In this document: positions 7,006 through 8,641 of the stretch, in pieces
Layout: every line of letters starts with the position of its first letter
How positions within the stretch are numbered: the stretch's first letter is position 1
Source: an uncultured Moraxella sp.
GTDB lineage: Bacteria; Pseudomonadota; Gammaproteobacteria; Pseudomonadales; Moraxellaceae
Assembly: GCA_943908405.1 (NCBI GenBank)
Contig: CALTTE010000076.1
Span: 1-8,641, forward strand
Direction: 5' to 3'
DNA length: 8,641 nt
The notes under the pieces: model-generated
Databases searched by the model: none
What the model saw: only the letters and a program-made list of their open reading frames with translations
Told to the model about the DNA's origin: nothing
Made by a program: the position numbers and the translations under genes

Positions 7006-7180
7006 CACTCATCTCCATCATTGATTGGTTGGTATTTAATCATTATCATCAATCATTGTTAGCTTAAATCATTACTAAATTAAATCATTGTCAGTCTATG
7101 ATTATTAACTTAACTTTAAAACTAACTTAGCTTTATTTTTTTGCTTAATACGCAATCGTCTTGATAAGGTCTTGAAACCA
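7006..7180. other. hisG-hisD intercistronic spacer with AATCATT repeats
   Basis: The spacer is AT-rich and has no GC-rich hairpin or plausible gene. AATCATT recurs at 7038-7044, 7051-7057, 7067-7073 and 7083-7089 (steps of 13, 16 and 16). The longer unit TTAAATCATT is identical at 7064-7073 and 7080-7089. A run of TAACTT-like words follows at about 7105-7128. The spacing suggests degenerate tandem duplication rather than a protein-binding array, but the sequence alone cannot exclude the latter. The hisD ribosome-binding site sits at 7013-7016. Confidence 0.65.
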
Positions 7181-8074
7181 TTAAGCCAGCATTTTTTCAA
7201 TCGGCAAGATCAAAATACTGCTTGCCCCAGCCAGTTTTAATTGTTCCATTGTCTCCCAAAACAGCACCTCTTGACTAACCACGTGAACCGCCACTTTATT
7301 GTCCACGCCCAGTAACGGCAAAACCGTTGGATTTTCCGCTCCAGGCAACAAGCTGGTGATGGCGGTCAATTTGTCGGTTGGGACGTGCATCATAATGTAT
7401 TTTGATTCAGTGGCTTTTTGTATGCCTTGAATACGTGCCAACAATTTATCAATCAACTGCTGAGTTGCCGTATCTATACGACCTTGTTTTTGAATCAATC
7501 TGGCTTTAAAATGATGAATGACCTCTACCTCTTTTAACCCATTTGCCTCAAGTGTCGCTCCTGATGAGACCAAATCACAAATCACAGGGGCGATACCAGC
7601 ATTTGGTGCCATCTCAACGGAACCTGTCAATAAGCAACTGTCAAAAGCCACGCCTGCTTTATTCATATACTGCTCTAACAAATAAGGATACGATGTGGCA
7701 ATGCGTCTGTTTTGCAAATCCCCAAGACTTGTGTAAGCCATCTCTTTGGGTATGGCAAGCGATAAGCGACACTCACCAAAATTCAAAGCACATAAATCCT
7801 TATAAGCCGATTTTGCTTTGATGGCTCGTCTGGACAAGCTTTGTTCTTTTAGGATATTTTCACCGACAATACCCAAATCCACCACGTCATCAAAAATCAG
7901 CCCTGGAATATCATCATCACGAACACGCAAAATCTCAATAGGCATATTTTTGGCATAAACAATCAATCGCTCCTTGTGCCAGTGTACCTTAATACCACAT
8001 TGCTTGATTAACGCTTGGCATTCTTGGCTTAATCTGCCTGATTTTTGAATGGCAATTTTAAGACGATTTGGCAT
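7181..8074 (-). CDS. hisG: ATP phosphoribosyltransferase HisG, long form
   Basis: HisG catalyses the first committed step, joining ATP and PRPP to give N1-(5-phosphoribosyl)-ATP. It is the known target of histidine feedback inhibition. At 297 residues this is the long, self-regulated form (E. coli 299), so no HisZ partner is needed. The catalytic periplasmic-binding-like domains span about residues 1-222, with the PRPP-binding motif D-L-V-S-S-G-A-T-L at 167-175. The C-terminal ACT-like regulatory domain runs from about 225 to the end. The ATG at 8074 has AGGA at 8081-8084, 6 bases upstream. It is the first structural gene, about 106 bases after the attenuator stem, so its expression should depend on read-through of that terminator. 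Confidence 0.98.
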   Translation of the reverse strand: MPNRLKIAIQKSGRLSQECQALIKQCGIKVHWHKERLIVYAKNMPIEILRVRDDDIPGLIFDDVVDLGIVGENILKEQSLSRRAIKAKSAYKDLCALNFGECRLSLAIPKEMAYTSLGDLQNRRIATSYPYLLEQYMNKAGVAFDSCLLTGSVEMAPNAGIAPVICDLVSSGATLEANGLKEVEVIHHFKARLIQKQGRIDTATQQLIDKLLARIQGIQKATESKYIMMHVPTDKLTAITSLLPGAENPTVLPLLGVDNKVAVHVVSQEVLFWETMEQLKLAGASSILILPIEKMLA

Positions 8075-8180
8075 AGATTTTCCTATAATTAAGATACAAA
8101 ATTATTGATACATAACTGTTTCTTGATATTCAAAAACTTAAAATGCTTGTTAAGTTATATAACAGCAATAAAAACCCATC

Positions 8181-8223
8181 AAAAACAACAACCCCCCTTT
8201 GAGTGAGCTTTCAAAGGGGGGTT
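8181..8223 (-). terminator. his attenuator: intrinsic terminator hairpin (segments E:F)
   Basis: On the minus strand a perfect 13-bp stem (8211-8223 with 8190-8202) contains six consecutive C:G pairs and closes an 8-base loop (8203-8210). It is followed by GTTGTTTTT, a U-rich release tract interrupted by G. A second U5 run lies about ten bases further on. On the plus strand the stem is not followed by T residues, so termination should act only on the his transcript. It stands between the leader peptide gene and hisG, as an attenuator must. Confidence 0.93.
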
Positions 8224-8300
8224 GGCACTTGAAAGCATCATTGTCTTTCAAGCACAAGCAATCGCCTAAAAGACTAGGGAATGCTATGATGATGGGCAAT
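8190..8300 (-). promoter_or_regulatory. Alternative attenuator/antiterminator RNA folds (segments A-F)
   Basis: Hand pairing gives six segments. A (8295-8300, AUUGCC, just 5' of the His codons) pairs with part of B (8261-8266). B (8265-8274) can instead pair with C (8243-8252) over 10 bp including two G-U pairs. C (8245-8252) can pair with D (8228-8235) over 8 bp. D (8229-8236) can instead pair with the inner part of E (8207-8214) over 8 bp. E (8211-8223) pairs with F (8190-8202), forming the terminator. A:B, C:D, E:F and B:C, D:E are mutually exclusive, the known enteric his design. A ribosome stalled on the His codons would cover A, free B, and allow read-through. Pairings were found by eye without energy calculation. 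Confidence 0.75.
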
Positions 8301-8321
8301 AAAAGTAATCAAACAATTCAT
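8274..8321 (-). CDS. hisL: his operon leader peptide
   Basis: This 15-codon frame reads MNCLITFIAHHHSIP then TAG. It holds three consecutive CAT histidine codons at positions 10-12. A regulatory leader is expected here because the frame lies between the promoter and the attenuator hairpin. An in-frame TAA two codons upstream fixes the ATG as the only AUG start. The Shine-Dalgarno is poor (the upstream bases are TTGTAACTT), which is unusual for a leader that must be translated efficiently. E. coli HisL has seven consecutive His codons, so this version has fewer. The peptide itself is not expected to have a cellular function. Ribosome position on the His codons would report charged tRNA-His level. 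Confidence 0.88.
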   Translation of the reverse strand: MNCLITFIAHHHSIP

Positions 8322-8350
8322 AAGTTACAAGTTGTTAATAGTTTTATGAG

Positions 8351-8378
8351 ATTATACGCCAAAATAACCAAATAGCAA
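8351..8378 (-). promoter_or_regulatory. Predicted sigma70 promoter of the his operon
   Basis: On the minus strand a perfect -10 box TATAAT (8351-8356) follows a -35-like TTGCTA (8373-8378; four of six consensus bases) at a 16-base spacer. The predicted start is near 8344, leaving an untranslated stretch of about 22 bases before the leader ATG. A TTGACA word further upstream (near 8399) has no good -10 at proper distance. The promoter is between the acetyltransferase stop and the leader peptide. Confidence 0.8.
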
Positions 8379-8403
8379 GTATTTTTTATGATTTTTTGTC
8401 AAT

Positions 8404-8641
8404 TTAATTAACCATCTCTTTATTGATGACATCAGCATGATTGACATCTAAATAATACACATTCAAATCCACCCATTGCCCATACAAATTCTCTGCTTTG
8501 GGCAAGGTATGGCTATAAATAAAGTTGTTTTTTTGGGCGACTTTATTACTGGCGATGTTATCAGGATTACAGCGTAATAGCACCATTTGCACGCCAAGCT
8601 CTGCATAATCGCTTGTTAATAACGTTATTAGTTGCCCGAGT
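8404..8641 (-). CDS. GNAT-family N-acetyltransferase, C-terminal end (5' truncated by window)
   Basis: The frame is open to the right edge and ends at TAA 8404-8406, leaving about 78 residues. A GTG at 8592 is only an internal valine, because the frame continues upstream as L-G-Q-L-I-T-L-L-T-S-D-Y-A-E-L-G-V. The segment R-C-N-P-D-N-I-A-S-N-K-V-A-Q-K-N-N-F carries the N-x-x-S-x-x-V-x-x-K-x-x-F pattern of GNAT motif B, as in RimJ/RimL-like enzymes. The acetyl-CoA-binding R/Q-x-x-G-x-G/A loop should lie outside the window. Its substrate cannot be deduced. It is codirectional with the his operon, and no clear terminator separates them, so some read-through into the his leader is possible. Confidence 0.7.
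   Translation of the reverse strand, partial: LGQLITLLTSDYAELGVQMVLLRCNPDNIASNKVAQKNNFIYSHTLPKAENLYGQWVDLNVYYLDVNHADVINKEMVN

Larger units (their letters stand above)
8075..8403 (-). promoter_or_regulatory. his operon control region
   Basis: This stretch between the acetyltransferase end and hisG contains, in transcription order, a sigma70-type promoter (8351-8378), a predicted RNA start near 8344, a 15-codon leader peptide gene (8274-8321), alternative RNA stems (8190-8300), the attenuator terminator (8181-8223) and an AT-rich tail to hisG (8075-8180). The tail has one weak 7-bp AT hairpin (8135-8141 with 8150-8156). I see no operator-like palindrome near the promoter, which fits control by attenuation. 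Confidence 0.85.

Noticed and set aside
8135..8156. Hairpin AACTTAA / TTAAGTT between attenuator and hisG
   Set aside because: It is a seven-bp AT-only stem without a U tract. It may be incidental and is not listed separately.
8404..8592. Self-contained 62-codon gene starting at 8592
   Set aside because: The start is a GTG read as valine inside a frame open to the window edge. The GNAT motif shows it is the tail of a larger protein.

Overview
The window holds one complete eight-gene histidine biosynthesis operon, read right to left on the minus strand, with the truncated ends of two unrelated genes at its edges. From promoter to end the order is leader peptide and attenuator, hisG, hisD, hisC, hisB, hisH, hisA, hisF, hisIE. 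This is the gene order of enteric bacteria. HisB is the bifunctional form (histidinol-phosphatase plus IGP dehydratase) and HisI and HisE are fused. HisG is the long form with a C-terminal regulatory domain. These traits, the E. coli-like active-site numbering and the AT-rich base composition (roughly 40% GC by eye) suggest a low-GC gammaproteobacterium. I cannot name the genus from this sequence.

Region by region: bases 1-194 are the 3' end of a plus-strand gene resembling the C-terminal part of NadR-type ATPases. It converges on hisIE across a 90-base spacer with no strong terminator. Bases 285-8074 are the eight structural genes. The hisC-hisB-hisH block is tight: the hisC stop abuts the hisB start, and the hisB stop overlaps the preferred hisH start by one base. 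The other junctions are looser: hisF/hisIE 23 bases, hisA/hisF 104, hisD/hisC 120, hisG/hisD about 175, hisH/hisA about 193. Bases 8075-8403 are the operon control region. Bases 8404-8641 are the C-terminal end of a minus-strand GNAT-type acetyltransferase.

The control region is the best regulatory feature. A sigma70-type promoter (TTGCTA, 16 bases, TATAAT) precedes a 15-codon leader peptide, MNCLITFIAHHHSIP, with three consecutive CAT histidine codons. The leader is followed by RNA segments that can fold in two mutually exclusive ways: A:B, C:D, E:F (terminator), or B:C, D:E (antiterminator). E:F is a perfect 13-bp stem ending in a U-rich run. This is the classical ribosome-mediated his attenuator, reconstructed here by eye.

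Together the genes encode the full route from ATP and PRPP to histidine: HisG, HisIE (two steps), HisA, HisH plus HisF, the HisB dehydratase, HisC, the HisB phosphatase and HisD. No catalytic residue I checked is missing.

The less expected structure is a recurring pattern of short tandem duplications, with periods of 13-22 bases, at gene ends and in spacers. Cases include the last codons plus stop of hisA, the last ten codons of the NadR-like gene, the hisD stop region, the hisH-hisA and hisG-hisD spacers, and a five-residue repeat in an N-terminal extension of HisIE. A 16-bp repeat inside hisB is read in two different frames. I see no mobile element, CRISPR array, tRNA, rRNA or undescribed multi-gene system.
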